Made by a program: the position numbers and the translations under genes | Source of the DNA: Pandoraea anapnoica | GTDB lineage: Bacteria > Pseudomonadota > Gammaproteobacteria > Burkholderiales > Burkholderiaceae | Reading direction: 5' to 3' | NCBI RefSeq assembly: GCF_902459765.1 | Contig: NZ_CABPSP010000012.1 | Coordinates: forward strand, 124,001-188,000 | Length of the DNA: 64,000 nucleotides | The notes under the pieces: generated by a model | Told to the model about the DNA's origin: nothing | What the model saw: only the letters and a program-made list of their open reading frames with translations | Databases searched by the model: none | Shown here: piece after piece, positions 61,219-64,000 of the stretch | Layout of the letters: each line of letters begins with the position of its first letter | How positions within the stretch are numbered: the stretch's first letter is position 1

Positions 61219-62610
61219 ATGAATCTGCTGACCACGTTGCTAGCGTTCGCCATCGCCATTGGTGTTCTGGTGGTGTTCCATGAGTTGGGCCACTACACGG
61301 TCGCAAGGCTTTGTGGCGTGAAGGTTCTGCGATTCTCCGTGGGCTTCGGGACGCCGCTCCTCAAATGGACGATGGGGCGGGACCGTACCGAATGGACGGT
61401 CTGCGCATTGCCGCTCGGCGGCTACGTCCGCATGCTCGACGAGCGTGACGAAACGCAGATCGTCGCCCCGGAAGATCGGGCGCGTGCGTTCAATCAGAAG
61501 TCTGTCTACAAGCGTTTCGCCATTGTGGCGGCCGGTCCGGTCGCCAACTTCCTCCTTGCCATTGCCCTCTATGCGAGCCTGAATCTGGCTGGCGTGACGG
61601 AGCCGGTCGCGCGAATCGCGCCGCCGACGGCCGGTACGCTCGCGGCCCGTGCAGGGCTGTCCGGCGGTGAGCTGATCACCGGGGTGCGGGAAAACGGCAG
61701 AAGTCCCGATGAGGCCGTCGGGGAGGAAGCGACCGTGCGTTCCTGGGAAGATCTTCGCTGGCGTCTTGTCGATCCGATGATCGAAGGGCAGCGCGTGACG
61801 CTGGTGGCGCGCACGCGCGATGGCCGTGCGGAATACACGCTGGACGCGGCCGGGCAGCATTTCGATGCGGCCGGCGAAGAGGACTTTATGCAGCGTCTGG
61901 GCCTGGTGCCCTCGGCGCGTGTCAAGGTGGGGCAGATCATCGCAGGCGGTGCTGCGGGACTCGCCGGGTTGCGCGTGGGCGACGAGATTACGGCGGTGGA
62001 CGGCACTCCCGTGACCTCCGCCAAGGCGCTCGTCGATGCCGTTCGCGCCCACCCTGGCAAGGCGATGACCCTGACGGTGCGTCGGGACGGCAGCCTTCGA
62101 AACGTCACACTGACGCCTAATGTGGAAGTCGATTCGGCGACGGCGGGTGGCGAGCGCGTGGGCAAGATCGGCGCAGCGCTGGCCAGTCAGGTCGATTCGG
62201 TGACCGTCCGCTATGGACTGTTCGAGGCGATTGGCCGTGGGGCGCAGCGCACGTGGGATGTGACGGCATTCAGCGTGCGCATGTTTGGGAAGATGATCAC
62301 TGGGCAGGCGTCGCTCAAGAATCTGAGCGGTCCGGTGACGATTGCGGATTACGCGGGGCGTTCGGCCCGGCTCGGTCTGGATTATTTCATCGCCTTTCTG
62401 GCGCTTGTCAGCATTAGCCTCGGCGTATTGAATCTATTGCCGATTCCGGTTTTGGACGGTGGCTATCTGTTATATTATGCGGTCGAAGCGATTACCGGTC
62501 GGGCAGTTTCCGAACGGTGGCAGGGCGCGCTGCAACGAGTGGGCATCGTTTGCATCCTTGCGCTCTCTGCCGTAGCACTTTTCAACGACCTGTCGAAGTT
62601 GTTGCACTAG
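61219..62610 (+). CDS. rseP: Site-2 intramembrane zinc metalloprotease RseP
   Basis: The 463-residue inner-membrane protease cleaves the anti-sigma factor RseA within the membrane and so controls the envelope stress response; it also clears signal peptides. The zinc motif HELGHY (residues 21-26) lies in the first membrane helix. Periplasmic PDZ domains occupy about 120-315. The third-metal-ligand motif is LNLLPIPVLDGGYLLYYAVE near residue 410. It precedes bamA, the usual order. Confidence 0.96.
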   Translation: MNLLTTLLAFAIAIGVLVVFHELGHYTVARLCGVKVLRFSVGFGTPLLKWTMGRDRTEWTVCALPLGGYVRMLDERDETQIVAPEDRARAFNQKSVYKRFAIVAAGPVANFLLAIALYASLNLAGVTEPVARIAPPTAGTLAARAGLSGGELITGVRENGRSPDEAVGEEATVRSWEDLRWRLVDPMIEGQRVTLVARTRDGRAEYTLDAAGQHFDAAGEEDFMQRLGLVPSARVKVGQIIAGGAAGLAGLRVGDEITAVDGTPVTSAKALVDAVRAHPGKAMTLTVRRDGSLRNVTLTPNVEVDSATAGGERVGKIGAALASQVDSVTVRYGLFEAIGRGAQRTWDVTAFSVRMFGKMITGQASLKNLSGPVTIADYAGRSARLGLDYFIAFLALVSISLGVLNLLPIPVLDGGYLLYYAVEAITGRAVSERWQGALQRVGIVCILALSAVALFNDLSKLLH

Positions 62611-62684
62611 GACAGCGTCACGTGCCTGCCGGTCGCAGGCAAATCCGAGTTTTTCACGATTCAATTGTTTCTTGGGGAAGCAAG

Positions 62685-64000
62685 TTGTCGAATAAATACC
62701 ACCTTGTTCCGAAGACCCTGGTGATTGCGGTTCTGGCGGCACACAGTTTCCTGGCACGGGCCGTCGAGCCGTTTGTGGTCAAGGATATCCGAGTGGAGGG
62801 CTTGCAGCGTATTGAACCCGGTACCGTCTTCTCGTACCTCCCGGTCAAACCCGGTGACAAGTTCAACGATGATAAGGGCACCGAAGCAATTCGTGCCCTT
62901 TATGCCACGGGCCTGTTCTCGGACGTGAGCGTTGAAGCGCAGGGCAGCGTGCTGGTGGTGCACGTCAACGAGCGTCCCGCAATTGCTTCCATCGACTTCC
63001 TCGGCATCAAGGAATTCGACAAAGACGGTCTGAAGAAGGCACTGCGCTCGGTCGGCCTGACCGAAGGTCGCACCTTCGACCGCAACCTGCTCGACAAATC
63101 TGAGCAAGAACTTAAGCGCCAATACCTTACGCGCGGTTACTACGCTGCTGAGGTCAAGACGACGATCACGCCGCTCGAGCGCAATCGCGTGGGCATCCAG
63201 TTCGCCGTGACGGAAGGTCCGAAGGCGACGATTCAGCAGATCAACTTCGTGGGCAACAAGGCCTTCTCGTCGTCGGACCTGACGGCCGAGATGGAACTGG
63301 GCACGCCGAACTGGCTGTCGTGGTATTCGAAGAACGACTTGTACTCGAAAGACAAGCTCACGGGCGATCTGGAAAAGCTGCGTTCGTTCTATCTGAACCG
63401 CGGTTATCTGGAATTCAACATCGACTCCACCGACGTTTCGATCACGCCGGACAAGGACGAGATGTTCCTCACGATCAACATTCACGAAGGCGAGCCCTAC
63501 AAGGTGTCGGACGTCAAGCTGACGGGCGAAATGCTCGGCAAGCAAGACGACATCCAGAAGCTCATTCAACTCAAGGCCGGCGATACCTTCTCGGCGGCCA
63601 AGCTGCAGGCGAGCACGAAAGCCATCTCCGACCTGCTGGGCAACTACGGTTTCGCGTTTGCGAACGTGAACGCCCAGCCGAACATCGACCGTAACAACCA
63701 CACCGTCGCGCTCAATCTGACGATCGATCCGGGCCGTCGTGTGTACGTGCGCAAGATCAACATCGTGGGCAACTCGCGTACGCGTGACGAAGTGATTCGC
63801 CGCGAACTGCGTCAGCTCGAAAGCTCGTGGTATGACGCCGACCGCCTGAAGCTGTCGCAAGACCGTATCAACCGTCTGGGCTACTTCACCGACGTGAACG
63901 TGACGACTGAGCCGGTGGCCGGTTCGAACGACCAGGTCGACCTTCAGGTGAAGGTGGAAGAGAAGCCGACCGGTACGATCAACGTCGGTGCCGGTTTCTC
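62685..64000 (+). CDS. bamA: Outer membrane protein assembly factor BamA, partial (C-terminus beyond window)
   Basis: The open frame runs from a TTG at 62685 past the right edge; 438 residues are visible. The TTG is chosen because GGGGAAG lies a few bases upstream. It also opens a typical signal peptide (basic start, hydrophobic LVIAVLAAHSFLA, cleavage near ARA-VEP). No ATG fits. Five POTRA domains follow, beginning FVVKDIRVEGLQRIEPGTVF and ending near VDLQVKVEEKPTG, after which the barrel would start with TINVGAGF. BamA inserts beta-barrel proteins into the outer membrane. It follows rseP after 74 bases. Confidence 0.96.
   Translation, partial: MSNKYHLVPKTLVIAVLAAHSFLARAVEPFVVKDIRVEGLQRIEPGTVFSYLPVKPGDKFNDDKGTEAIRALYATGLFSDVSVEAQGSVLVVHVNERPAIASIDFLGIKEFDKDGLKKALRSVGLTEGRTFDRNLLDKSEQELKRQYLTRGYYAAEVKTTITPLERNRVGIQFAVTEGPKATIQQINFVGNKAFSSSDLTAEMELGTPNWLSWYSKNDLYSKDKLTGDLEKLRSFYLNRGYLEFNIDSTDVSITPDKDEMFLTINIHEGEPYKVSDVKLTGEMLGKQDDIQKLIQLKAGDTFSAAKLQASTKAISDLLGNYGFAFANVNAQPNIDRNNHTVALNLTIDPGRRVYVRKINIVGNSRTRDEVIRRELRQLESSWYDADRLKLSQDRINRLGYFTDVNVTTEPVAGSNDQVDLQVKVEEKPTGTINVGAGF

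Overview
The window is GC-rich chromosomal DNA from a betaproteobacterium of the order Burkholderiales. The evidence is the gene content and order: rpsB-tsf-pyrH-frr-uppS-cdsA-dxr-rseP-bamA, smc-zipA-ligA, dapC-dapD-yffB-dapE-prmB, and aceA with an aceB gene divergent from a LysR regulator. Burkholderiaceae, possibly Pandoraea, is my best guess from overall protein similarity; it was not tested. I recognise no rRNA, tRNA, CRISPR array, phage or insertion sequence. Almost all of the sequence is coding.

Layout. 1-10.4 kb: a truncated haemoglobin (cut by the left edge), the ClpB disaggregase behind a heat-shock type promoter, a membrane protein with a LytS/LytTR two-component pair, an AraC regulator, a gamma-glutamylcyclotransferase-like protein, a two-gene unit of a diverged QueF-like protein plus a queuosine-precursor transporter, and an EamA transporter. 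10.4-17.3 kb: the glyoxylate shunt (aceA, aceB) with a LysR gene, a universal stress protein and prolyl aminopeptidase. 17.3-31 kb: rhlE, the tsaB-rimI-udg-DUF1853 run, lplT-thiD, alr-radA, an unknown helical protein and an ABC-F ATPase.

31.0-33.3 kb is the accessory-looking part: three tandem paralogues of a small family I cannot name. Two of them are preceded by near-identical duplicated leaders, each with a 20-bp palindrome whose arms equal those of the Vibrio fischeri lux box. Each palindrome is centred about 42.5 bp upstream of a predicted transcription start. This looks like a quorum-sensing-controlled locus of unknown function and is the best candidate for something undescribed.

33.3-64 kb is mostly core: cardiolipin synthase, prmB, the lysine/diaminopimelate genes, a second EamA transporter, smc, zipA, ligA, def, a pseudouridine synthase with a 33-residue repeat array, glnD, map, and the S2/EF-Ts to BamA operon, with bamA running off the right edge.

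The core genes connect in simple ways. dapC/dapD/dapE supply diaminopimelate and alr supplies D-alanine for peptidoglycan. uppS supplies its lipid carrier, fed by dxr through the MEP pathway. cdsA, cls and lplT handle phospholipids. rseP and bamA maintain the envelope. aceA and aceB allow growth on acetate or fatty acids.
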